DNA of 64,000 nucleotides from Levilactobacillus mulengensis (GTDB taxonomy: Bacteria > Bacillota > Bacilli > Lactobacillales > Lactobacillaceae), in NCBI RefSeq assembly GCF_003946045.1, contig NZ_RHNW01000002.1, forward strand, positions 248,001 to 312,000. The letters are read 5' to 3'. Each line of letters opens with the position of its first letter. Within the stretch, counting starts at the first letter, position 1. Below, piece by piece: positions 27,895-35,885 of the stretch. Made by a program: the position numbers and the translations under genes. A model generated the notes under the pieces. The model made no database searches. It saw only the letters and a program-made list of their open reading frames with translations, and was not told the origin of the DNA.

Positions 27895-28792
27895 CCCAAC
27901 GCCGACTCTCAAGTCCACGCTCAAGGCCCTGCTCTACCTGGCCCCGTTGCTAGTGCTCACCGCAGTCTTCATCCTCTGGCCGCTACTGAACGCGTTTCTC
28001 ATCTGCCTATATACCAAATACAACTACTATACCGGCCACGTCGGCGCCCTGGGCTGGGCCAACTTTAGCTACCTCTGGCACGACCCGGTCTTCCACCTGG
28101 CCGCCCGCAACACCTTACTCTTAGTCCTAGTCGCCGTGCCCCTATCGGTGGCTTTAGCCCTCGCCATTGCGCTGGGTATCAACCAGATTCCGCGACTCGC
28201 CGGCTTTTTTCAAACGGTCTACTTTCTGCCGTTCGTCACGTCGACGGTCGCCATTGGTCTGGTCTGGAACTGGATCTTTCGGCTGGACGGCGGCCTGCTC
28301 AACCGACTCCTGAACCTCCTACATATCCCCGCCATTGACTGGCTCAACGACCCGCACTACTCGCTGGCCGCGCTGATTATCGTCTGCATCTGGCAGGGTC
28401 TGGGCTTCAATATTATTTTATTTCTCGCCGGTCTGAACCACATCGACCACCGCTTTGCCCGGGCGGCCGAACTGGACGGCGCCAGCGATTGGCAACGGTT
28501 CACCAACGTGACCTGGCCGCTCCTGATGCCCATCACCATCCTGGTCATCGTCAACACCAGCATCACCAATTTCAAAGTGTTCGACCAGGTCTACGTGCTG
28601 TTTCACGGCGCCGCGGGACCGGGGGACGCCGACCTCACCCTGATGGTCTACCTCTATCAAAAATTTTATGTCGAAAATCAAATGGCCGTCGCCGCGGCTT
28701 GTGGCGTCGTGTTCTTCCTGTGTGTGAGCGCACTGACCCTGATTACGGTCGGCTACTTCCACCACCGGCAACGTCAGTTAGGGGGGCGGTAA
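27887..28792 (+). CDS. ABC transporter permease (UgpA/MalF-like)
   Basis: A 301-residue membrane protein with six spans. The EAA loop near residue 200 reads AAELDGASDWQRFTNVTWPLL, the contact site for the ATPase. ATG 27887 with GGGAGGTG overlaps the ATPase gene by 8 bases, implying translational coupling. Forms the channel with the next permease. Confidence 0.92.
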   Translation: MLNPTPTLKSTLKALLYLAPLLVLTAVFILWPLLNAFLICLYTKYNYYTGHVGALGWANFSYLWHDPVFHLAARNTLLLVLVAVPLSVALALAIALGINQIPRLAGFFQTVYFLPFVTSTVAIGLVWNWIFRLDGGLLNRLLNLLHIPAIDWLNDPHYSLAALIIVCIWQGLGFNIILFLAGLNHIDHRFARAAELDGASDWQRFTNVTWPLLMPITILVIVNTSITNFKVFDQVYVLFHGAAGPGDADLTLMVYLYQKFYVENQMAVAAACGVVFFLCVSALTLITVGYFHHRQRQLGGR

Positions 28793-28793
28793 C

Positions 28794-29615
28794 GTGGCTC
28801 ATCCCATTCGCACCACACTCTGGTACCTGTTGTTAACGGCGGGCGCCATCCTAACGCTCCTGCCCTTTGGCTGGATGGTCATCACTAGTCTGCAACCGGC
28901 CGCAACAACGCTGACCGCAACGACGACCTGGCTCCCCAAGTCCCTGCAGTGGCTCAACTACTGGCACGTCTGGCAGGCGGCGCCCTTTGCGCGTTACTGC
29001 CTGAATTCCTTGCTGGTGACCGTTGCCACCACGGCGGGCGAGCTGTTTACTAGCCTCCTCGCGGCATTTGCCTTCACCCACCTGCGTTTCTACGGCCAGC
29101 GGTGGCTGTTCGCCCTCATGGTGGCGCTGATGCTGGTGCCCGGTGAGCTCCTGCTTATTCCCAACTTCATCACCCTGGCCCACCTCCACTGGATCAACAC
29201 CTACGCCGCGCTCATCTTGCCGTGGCTGGCCAGTCCCTTCATGCTGGTCGCCCTCCATCAGGCCTTCAAGGCCCAACCGCAAACGCTGTACCTGGCCGCG
29301 CGGCTGGACGGTGCCAGCGACTGGCAATACCTCTGGCACGTGCTGGTGCCCATCAACCGCCCCATCATCACGGCCGTGGCGCTCTTACAGGTCATTGGCT
29401 CCTGGAACGCCTTCATGTGGCCACTCATCGTCACCAACACCGACGCGTTACGCACGTTGCCGGTGGGCCTGATGACCTTCACCAGCGACCAGGGCACCAA
29501 CTACCCGCTCCTAATGGCCGCCTCCGTCTGCGTCATTTTGCCCTTATTCATTCTCTATCTCGCTTGTCAAAAATACTTAATCCTCGGGGTGACCGCATCC
29601 CGTTTGAAAGGCTGA
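28794..29615 (+). CDS. ABC transporter permease (UgpE/MalG-like)
   Basis: A 273-residue, six-span permease starting at GTG 28794, one base after the previous stop. EAA loop near residue 170: AARLDGASDWQYLWHVLVPI. The two permeases share the LDGASDWQ core, as expected for a heterodimeric channel. Confidence 0.92.
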   Translation: MAHPIRTTLWYLLLTAGAILTLLPFGWMVITSLQPAATTLTATTTWLPKSLQWLNYWHVWQAAPFARYCLNSLLVTVATTAGELFTSLLAAFAFTHLRFYGQRWLFALMVALMLVPGELLLIPNFITLAHLHWINTYAALILPWLASPFMLVALHQAFKAQPQTLYLAARLDGASDWQYLWHVLVPINRPIITAVALLQVIGSWNAFMWPLIVTNTDALRTLPVGLMTFTSDQGTNYPLLMAASVCVILPLFILYLACQKYLILGVTASRLKG

Positions 29616-29619
29616 TCAC

Positions 29620-30879
29620 ATGAAACACCATTTCCGTTTACTCTTAAGTCTCACCGTCATCCTGGCGCTGGGGTCGCTGGCCGCCTGTTCTGGCAAAACG
29701 ACCACGACCCAGTCCCCGCACAAACGGGTCACGCTGACCTTCTGGCACGGCATGACCGGCACCAGTCAACAGACGCTCAACGAATTAGTTCGCGGCTTTA
29801 ACCACTCCCAGTCTAAATACACCGTCGTCGCGAGTGCCCAGGGCAACTTCACCAACGTCCAGCAGAAAATCATGGCCGCTGCTAAGTCCGATACCCTGCC
29901 GACCATCGCCCAGACTACGTACACCAACGTGCCCGACTACGTGCATGGTAAATTTATCGTGCCACTGAACAATTATCTGCCGAAACGCACCATGGCCCGT
30001 ATCGACCCCCATCTCCGGCAGGTCAGCTACTATCGCGGGCAAACATACGCCCTACCTTTTTCCAAGTCCATTGGCCTGTTGTTCTACAACCGCGACCTAC
30101 TCAAGCAGACGCACACGGCCGTGCCTAAGTCCTGGGAGGCACTCCAACGTGACGCTACCCGGGTCAAGGCTCAGGGGCTGACCGGGCTAGCGCTGAACCA
30201 AAATTTTTGTGCCGAATGGGATACGCTGACCTTTCAGGCGGGTACCCCGCTGATGACGCCCCGGCCCAAGTTGACGAGTCCCAAGATGCTTGCAGCGACC
30301 CACGTGGTCTACGACATGTTAAAGGCCAAGACGGCCACCACGGCGGGAACGGATGGCTACGGCAACGTGCAATTTTTCAAGGGCAAAACGCTCTTCTACA
30401 GCGGCTCCTCGGCCGCAATCGGTGTGCTCCAAACCAGCACGCCCAAGGGGTTTCACTGGGGAACGGCCCCGCTACCCAGCTATCGGGGCAACCGTCATGT
30501 CAGTGCCATTCAAGGTAATGATCTGGTCATGTTCAAATCGGCGTCTAAGGCCCAACGCCGCGGGGCTGCAGCCTTCATGACCTACCTACTGGGCCAGAAG
30601 CAGACGCTCAAATGGGCCAAGGCCACCGGCTACCTGCCGCTGACCACCCAGGCCCTGAAGAGTCGCGACTATCGGCGTTACCTGACCGAGCACCCGGCGG
30701 CCAGGGCGACCGTGCAGTCGTTACCGCATGCTTCACCGGATCCGACCTTCTACGGTTACACGGCTTATCTGAACGCGGTGAACCAGACGGCGGACCAGCT
30801 GAGCGCCGGCACCACGACGCCAGAAAAAGCTCTGAAACAGCTCCGGCAACAACGCGCGAAGCAGTTACGGGCACAATAG
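29620..30879 (+). CDS. ABC transporter solute-binding lipoprotein (UgpB-like)
   Basis: A 419-residue lipoprotein: signal peptide with lipobox LAAC (Cys 23), then an extracellular solute-binding family 1 fold (LTFWHGMTG, NFTNVQQKIMAA, ALPFSKSIGLLFYNRDLL). FWHxM near the N-terminus is also seen in glycerol-3-phosphate binding proteins, so a glycerophosphodiester/G3P substrate is plausible but not proven. Starts 4 bases after the permease stop. Repeat R10 follows. Confidence 0.9.
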   Translation: MKHHFRLLLSLTVILALGSLAACSGKTTTTQSPHKRVTLTFWHGMTGTSQQTLNELVRGFNHSQSKYTVVASAQGNFTNVQQKIMAAAKSDTLPTIAQTTYTNVPDYVHGKFIVPLNNYLPKRTMARIDPHLRQVSYYRGQTYALPFSKSIGLLFYNRDLLKQTHTAVPKSWEALQRDATRVKAQGLTGLALNQNFCAEWDTLTFQAGTPLMTPRPKLTSPKMLAATHVVYDMLKAKTATTAGTDGYGNVQFFKGKTLFYSGSSAAIGVLQTSTPKGFHWGTAPLPSYRGNRHVSAIQGNDLVMFKSASKAQRRGAAAFMTYLLGQKQTLKWAKATGYLPLTTQALKSRDYRRYLTEHPAARATVQSLPHASPDPTFYGYTAYLNAVNQTADQLSAGTTTPEKALKQLRQQRAKQLRAQ

Positions 30880-30932
30880 CCTTTGTCCTCGCCTCCAAGC
30901 TGGTGGAAATTGCGTCGGTACGCGGTGCTGGG

Positions 30933-31117
30933 CGTTCCCGGCGGCGGGCTCAAAGCGCCCTGCTGTGGGGCCGGTTCCAGCCGAAGGGCGGGCTTCCACC
31001 TCAACTTTGTGCCTGAGAAGCGGTCACAAAGGTTGTCCCGTGGACTAGGCTGAAAAAGAACTTCAGCCTAGTTCACCGACACAGCTGGTCACTTTGGCCC
31101 GCCTCTGGTCACTGACA
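30933..31117 (+). repeat. Structured intergenic repeat, copy R10
   Basis: Hairpins CTTTGTG/CACAAAG and AGGCTGAA/TTCAGCCT. The outer helix is TTGCGTCGGT (30911) against ACCATCGCAA. With R9 it brackets the ABC operon in inverted orientation. Confidence 0.85.
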
Positions 31118-31238
31118 ACGACCATCGCAACTCATTTTCACTAATCCTGCGGCTGACATGGCGTTGGTCCGTTACTGGTTCGCTGATTTTGCGGACGGTT
31201 TGTGGCCCTGTGTCTGGCCTTAATTTAAGCCGTTGTAC

Positions 31239-31292
31239 TAAAAAGACGTTACGTGTTAGCTGTCATTGGCAGTTACGCGTAACGTCTTTTTC
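31239..31292. terminator. Bidirectional terminator between convergent genes
   Basis: AAAAAGACGTTACG / CGTAACGTCTTTTT, 14-bp perfect stem. Confidence 0.9.
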
Positions 31293-31338
31293 ATATCTAA
31301 AATTATAGATAGCTTACTTAATTGGCGCTTAAAATACG

Positions 31339-32016
31339 CTAATTTGCGATACTATCCCAAAAACCATAGGCCGTATAGGAAACCACATTGACATGTTTAA
31401 ATTTCCCCGTCTTACCGCCCTTGTCGACTTTCTTTTTCACCGCTGCACCAAATTGCTTTTTCACAATTGGATCAATTGTCCGGTAAAACTTGCGATTTTT
31501 CAAGGCATCTTTTCGCGTGTAGACGGACATCCCAAACGGGTTAGAACCAGAATAGACCTTTTGGACTGAAGCCTTTTTAGTTCTAGTGAAGATGGTTAAG
31601 ATAGTCCCGTGTTCTTGCTCATTGTATTGAATTAAGACTGGCTTGCCCTTAATCGTCGTCCGCCGAACCGTGCTTATTCCCGTGCCATTCAATAGATACA
31701 GCGTCTGCTTACGAACCTTCTTGCCACTCAATCGATATGGCGTAAAGTATTGTTGACTGGCAGCACTATAGCTATTACGATCCAAGGCATGCCGATAAGT
31801 TGAGATATCAAACTTCTTCGCACTCGCCTTGATTTTGCGCCCCTTACCTTTATAGCTGGTATACCAAGTTCCCCGAAACGCCTTAGGCAAACTTGTCAAT
31901 TTGTGGGCCTTCACCGCAGCGCTAGCGGTTTCTGGTGCCTGGCCAATCCCACTGACCACTAAACCCAAGCTCGCCGCTACCAAGGCCACGCCAATCATTT
32001 TTGTTAACCGATTCAT
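31339..32016 (-). CDS. Secreted protein, GTW-motif family, copy 2
   Basis: A 225-residue exported protein: signal peptide (MNRLTKMIGVALVAASLG, cut near SAA), then LPKAFRGTWYTSYKG, the family motif also found at 5435-5923, 49148-49711 and 49742-50302. Mature part very basic (pI clearly high) with no anchor. ATG 32016 is placed after AGGAGG; the upstream in-frame start would disrupt the signal peptide. Function unknown. Confidence 0.78.
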   Translation of the reverse strand: MNRLTKMIGVALVAASLGLVVSGIGQAPETASAAVKAHKLTSLPKAFRGTWYTSYKGKGRKIKASAKKFDISTYRHALDRNSYSAASQQYFTPYRLSGKKVRKQTLYLLNGTGISTVRRTTIKGKPVLIQYNEQEHGTILTIFTRTKKASVQKVYSGSNPFGMSVYTRKDALKNRKFYRTIDPIVKKQFGAAVKKKVDKGGKTGKFKHVNVVSYTAYGFWDSIAN

Positions 32017-32118
32017 TATTGTTTCCTCCTCAAATGAATTCACCCAGTTCAAAATTAGATGATGAGGTCATTATACAAAATGGTGGCGTCATAGTTTGTC
32101 GTTTAGGAAAGTGCAATT

Positions 32119-32166
32119 AAAAACGCTGCCCGTTATCTGTTTTTCGCAGATGGAAACAGCGTCATT
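32119..32166 (-). terminator. Probable terminator
   Basis: AAACGCTG ... CAGCGT with an inner ATCTG/CAGAT; T run on the reverse strand. Could end transcription coming from the WYL gene through R11. Confidence 0.55.
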
Positions 32167-32284
32167 TATGCACCCAAAATACTGGGGAAAATATTTATTT
32201 GATATTAAACTCTATTGCACACTGGCGGGAACTCAATCAATAACCAACTGCCAATCAACCCGACGTGAAAAATCATCGGCCGAT

Positions 32285-32475
32285 GTCAGTGACCAGAGGC
32301 GGGCCAAACTGGCCAGCTGTGTCGGTGGTCTTAACTGAGTGGTTTTCTCAGTTTAGACCACGGGGCGACCTGAGAGACTGGTGACTTTCCAGGCTTTCAG
32401 GCGAGGTGGAGGACCGCCTCTCAGGCCGGAACCGTCCCCCATAGCAGGCCAGCTTGAGCCCGCCGCCGGGAACGA
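32285..32475 (-). repeat. Structured intergenic repeat, copy R11
   Basis: Reverse orientation. Hairpin GTCTTAACTGAG/CTCAGTTTAGAC, and CCTGAGAGACTGG ... CAGGCTTTCAGG in the next helix. Flanks GTGAAA and TTTCAC are complementary. It lies 8 bases beyond the WYL gene stop. Confidence 0.85.
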
Positions 32476-32482
32476 AACACTT

Positions 32483-33427
32483 TCACTCGTATTGATTCAG
32501 TGTGTGGTGGAGCTCGGACTTGATGCGGTCGACCAGCGACACCGGCGACAACACCCTCAGCCCCGCGCCCTGACTCATCAGCCACAGCAACGCCCCATCC
32601 ACTTTGACGTAGGCTTCGATTACAACACTGCCATCCGCATTTTGCTTGACGACCCGTGAGCCGGGAAAGTGGTCGAGGGCCGTTTGCACATAGTTATGGT
32701 ACTCGAAGCGAATCTGCGTCAGTGCCCCTGAATCTATCAAATAGGTATAGTTGCGGTGTTCCTGCAGGGAAAAGCGTTCGGCGTAGTCGAGATGATCTCC
32801 CGGCAGCTTGTCTAAAATGTCCCCCATTCGGTCCAAGCGATAGAGCCAGTAGCCGTGGTGTTCCTCACTCAGCATGGCAACGTAGAAATAGTAGGTCTCG
32901 AAGAACAGCGCCACCGGCTGGGCGTGGTGAACCTGTAGTTGAGAATTGTTGTGACTGCTACTACGGTAGGTGAAGACCATTTTCTCCGTGCGCATGATAC
33001 TGGCCGCGACCTCCCGCAACCGGTGTAGCAGTGGCTTGGCCCGGGATAGCGGCACGTAACTGCCTCGCGACAAAGTTAATTGTTGCCGGACCACTGCCTG
33101 CATCACCGGTGACAGGCTGCTACTGATGTAATCCAAGGTCGCCGTCAGCTCGTCTTGGTCTAACGCGCGGGACCCCAACAGAATGTTGCTCATCGTCAAA
33201 ACCATTTCCACGTCGGTCTCTTCACTCTGCCGAGCCAACCGGTAGCTGCCGTCGTGTTCCACTAGGTCGCCCGCCGCATACTCCGACAGCGCACTGCGCA
33301 CGTAGGAAAAGTCCCGTTGACACGTTCGCCGACTGATATGATATTTTGCTTCCAAATCGCTCTGTTTCAGCGTTTCACCGGACATTAACTGCACCATGAG
33401 TTCTGCGATTCGTTGATTACTCTGCAC
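32483..33427 (-). CDS. WYL-domain transcriptional regulator
   Basis: A 314-residue protein: N-terminal helix-turn-helix (LMSGETLKQSDLEAKYHIS, RRTCQRDFSYVRSAL) and a central WYL-type ligand-sensing domain (VHHAQPVALFFETYYFYVAM), followed by a C-terminal beta domain. Such proteins usually act as repressors or activators that sense nucleotides or small ligands. GTG 33427 is the likely start. The neighbouring oxidoreductase gene (same strand, 112 bases upstream) may be co-regulated. Confidence 0.85.
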   Translation of the reverse strand: MQSNQRIAELMVQLMSGETLKQSDLEAKYHISRRTCQRDFSYVRSALSEYAAGDLVEHDGSYRLARQSEETDVEMVLTMSNILLGSRALDQDELTATLDYISSSLSPVMQAVVRQQLTLSRGSYVPLSRAKPLLHRLREVAASIMRTEKMVFTYRSSSHNNSQLQVHHAQPVALFFETYYFYVAMLSEEHHGYWLYRLDRMGDILDKLPGDHLDYAERFSLQEHRNYTYLIDSGALTQIRFEYHNYVQTALDHFPGSRVVKQNADGSVVIEAYVKVDGALLWLMSQGAGLRVLSPVSLVDRIKSELHHTLNQYE

Positions 33428-33539
33428 GTGCCGTCACCCCGCTTTCTGCCAATCTCGTTAACCCTCATTATACCAGCAACCTTCAAAAAACTCGTAACCA
33501 AATTAAAAAGCGGCCACCCCGCAGAGTCGCCGCCTTCGT

Positions 33540-34547
33540 TTACTTATCAAATTGGATGAGCACTTTGCCCTTAGGACGGCCTTTTGCGACCAAGTCCAAG
33601 GCCTGGTTAATGTCAGTCAAATGGAACACCGTGGGGTCAATGGCGGGTTCAATCTGATTCTCTTCGACCACCTGCGTGATTTCCCGCAATTGTTCGCCAT
33701 CGCTGCGCACGAAGATGAACCGGTAATCGGCACCCACGCTGGCCGCTTGCTTATCAAAGTTGCGGCCGGCTAGGGTAAACAGCGCCGTCTTCCACCAGGA
33801 TAACTGGTGGTCCTTGGCAAATTGCCGGTTGGGTCCCATCCGTAGGGACAGCACCCGGCCACCAGGCTTCAAGACCTGTAACTCGTGGGCAAATTCCTTC
33901 GGCCCGATCGTGTCGATCACGTAGTCAACTGGCGCTAACTTTTCCCAGTAATTTTCTTGACGGTAATCAAAATAGTTGGTCGCGCCCAAATCCATGACAC
34001 CCTCTCTGGCGCCAGCATTACCGCTAACACTGACTTCCAGTCCCATTTGCTTGGCTAACGGAATGGCCATTTGGCCAAAGGACCCGGAACCTCCTGGAAT
34101 CATCACGGATTGGCCGGACTTGGCGCCCAATTCTTCGTGAAGGCCTTGGTAGGCGGTCAAACCGGTCAACGGCACGGCCGCCGCGTGGGCAAAGTCGAGG
34201 GTCGTTGGCATTGGCGCTAACGCTGCCTGGTCCACGGCCACGTATTCGGCAAAACCGCCCTGTTGGGGCAAGGGTAACCGCGCGTAAACGGCGTCGCCAA
34301 CTTGGTAATCATCGACGTTGACCCCGACACCCATCACTTCACCGGAGATTTCATTCCCCATCGTGACTGGCATCTGGTAGTCTTGAATCAGTTTAACGCT
34401 CCCGGTACCGATCAACATTTCTAAGGGATTCACGGCCGCATAGCGCACCTTGACCAACACCTCGTTGGCGCTGGGTGTGGGCGTGGGGATGTCACGCACC
34501 ACGAGTTTGAATTGCTTGTCATACTTGTCTAGTTGGGCTGCTTGCAT
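33540..34547 (-). CDS. NADPH:quinone oxidoreductase-like (zinc-free MDR family)
   Basis: A 335-residue medium-chain reductase of the quinone oxidoreductase class: GroES-like N-terminal domain (VRYAAVNPLEMLIG, GNEISGEVMGVG) and a Rossmann domain with SVMIPGGSGSFGQMAIPLAK. It lacks the Cys cluster of zinc alcohol dehydrogenases. ATG 34547 follows GGAGGAG. Acts on quinones or enones by analogy. Repeat R12 lies just upstream. Confidence 0.9.
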   Translation of the reverse strand: MQAAQLDKYDKQFKLVVRDIPTPTPSANEVLVKVRYAAVNPLEMLIGTGSVKLIQDYQMPVTMGNEISGEVMGVGVNVDDYQVGDAVYARLPLPQQGGFAEYVAVDQAALAPMPTTLDFAHAAAVPLTGLTAYQGLHEELGAKSGQSVMIPGGSGSFGQMAIPLAKQMGLEVSVSGNAGAREGVMDLGATNYFDYRQENYWEKLAPVDYVIDTIGPKEFAHELQVLKPGGRVLSLRMGPNRQFAKDHQLSWWKTALFTLAGRNFDKQAASVGADYRFIFVRSDGEQLREITQVVEENQIEPAIDPTVFHLTDINQALDLVAKGRPKGKVLIQFDK

Positions 34548-34621
34548 GTTATTGGCTCCTCCCCGACCTTGGTCGGTATCTTTTTTGTTTTAGTGAAAAT
34601 AATCTACGGTGACGCGTGATT

Positions 34622-34813
34622 CCGTTCCCGACGGCGGATTCAACCTGCCCTGCTGTGGGGAACGGTTCCGGCCTGTGGGGCGGTCCGCCACCTCGCCTTG
34701 AAATCTCGTAAAGCCCACGAGTTTCCAAGACCGTCCCATGCTCTAGGCTGGGAAAGAACCCCAGTCAAGACCATCGACACAGCTGGCCAGGTTGATCCGC
34801 CTCTGGTCACTGA
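34622..34813 (+). repeat. Structured intergenic repeat, copy R12
   Basis: Last copy before the repeat-free half of the window. Inner hairpins CTCGT/ACGAG (replacing the CTTTG helix of other copies) and CTGGG/CCCAG. Flanking GTGAAA and TTTCAC are present. Confidence 0.82.
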
Positions 34814-35020
34814 TACTGACCTCACTGACCATTTCACCACCCAGGTAATATGTCCGTTTGCCACCGACTGCTACAATTACATTTCTAGTCAGTCAAACGT
34901 CCATCACTCACCGGTAACTTCTAAGTAAGAATAAATCATTTAGTAACAAAAGTCAAATAAAGTAACTTACTGCTATTTTGTGTTACACTAGAGGAAATAC
35001 CAATAAAGGAGTTAGGACTC

Positions 35021-35047
35021 GTGACGCTTGCGTTCAGTCCGTTATGA
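35021..35047 (+). CDS. Candidate 8-codon leader ORF overlapping tetR
   Basis: GTG 35021 has the best ribosome binding site in the leader (AAAGGAG 35005-35011, 9-base spacing). It encodes MTLAFSPL and ends with a TGA that overlaps the ATG of the tetR gene (ATGA at 35044-35047). It is probably a coupling or attenuating mini-ORF; otherwise the ribosome binding site would have no use. Confidence 0.5.
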   Translation: MTLAFSPL

Positions 35048-35592
35048 TTATGGCTAAAATTACCCGCGAAAAGATTCTGGCGACCGCCGAAACACTGATC
35101 ACCGCGAACCAACAACCAGCTGTTACCTTAGATCAGATTGCCCAACAGCTCGACGTGACCCACGCGGCCATCTACAAGCACTTCACCAACAAGCAGGCAC
35201 TCTGGGAGGCCGTGGCCGCCGCCTGGTTCCAACGGACAATCATTGATCAGATTCCGTTGCCCACAACTGGCACGCCCGCTGAACAGCTTCACGACTGGCT
35301 GTGGGACTTTGCCAATGCCAAGAAACACGCCTACAACGACCATCCCCAAATGTTTGCCCTCAACACCCGCTACATCGACAGCAATCCGACCGCCCTGCGC
35401 GCCGTTCTGACCAGTGCCTACGTGGTGATCGACACGATTATGGATTACGATGACGCGCATCACGAGCGAGCCGAGACCATCCTGTCAGCCTTTTCCGTCT
35501 TTGCCCTCCCCACTTTCAAGGACACCTGGAACGACGATGACTACGCCGCTCGCTTTGAAGCGCTCTGGCAATTGATTGTCCGGGGGCTCTAA
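35044..35592 (+). CDS. TetR-family transcriptional regulator
   Basis: A 182-residue regulator: N-terminal helix-turn-helix (ILATAETLI, VTLDQIAQQLDVTHAAIYKHF) and a helical ligand-binding domain. ATG 35044 or 35050 is the start; neither has a good site of its own, but 35044 overlaps the preceding mini-ORF stop. The natural target is not evident; the divergent oxidoreductase gene is one candidate. Confidence 0.88.
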   Translation: MIMAKITREKILATAETLITANQQPAVTLDQIAQQLDVTHAAIYKHFTNKQALWEAVAAAWFQRTIIDQIPLPTTGTPAEQLHDWLWDFANAKKHAYNDHPQMFALNTRYIDSNPTALRAVLTSAYVVIDTIMDYDDAHHERAETILSAFSVFALPTFKDTWNDDDYAARFEALWQLIVRGL

Positions 35593-35614
35593 ATTAATAC
35601 AAATATGATGCCTT

Positions 35615-35645
35615 AGCCTGAGATTTTTCTCTCAGGCTTTTTTCT
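35615..35645 (+). terminator. Terminator of tetR
   Basis: AGCCTGAGA/TCTCAGGCT then T6. Confidence 0.9.
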
Positions 35646-35667
35646 ATCCAATTTTATATGGCCGAAA

Positions 35668-35781
35668 CGTGGGACAAAAGGCAGCTGGTTCCGCTTAAAA
35701 CTGATAACCAAACAATCCAGGCCCAGGATTATTTAGTTACCAGCCTTAATGCTCGCCAGCTAACCGCCTTCTGTCCCACTC
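35668..35781. repeat. MITE-like imperfect inverted repeat
   Basis: GTGGGACAAAAGGC...AGCTGG at the left and CCAGCT...GCCTTCTGTCCCAC at the right form long imperfect arms of a roughly 114-base unit. No coding capacity. Confidence 0.6.
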
Positions 35782-35791
35782 TTTTCACAAT

Positions 35792-35824
35792 AAAAAAGGC
35801 CAACCCATCACTGGATTGACCTTT
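35792..35824 (-). terminator. Terminator of the phosphoketolase gene
   Basis: AAAGGCCAACCC and GGATTGACCTTT pair around ATCACT, with T tail on the reverse strand. Confidence 0.8.
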
Positions 35825-35885
35825 CATCACACGCCTCACGAACGAATCGCAAGTCATGCGTTTAAGTTTTGATTTAACTAAAGAA

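Noticed and set aside
32381-32659. A forward frame overlapping R11 and the WYL gene end
   Set aside because: Antisense shadow of the repeat and the reverse-strand WYL gene.
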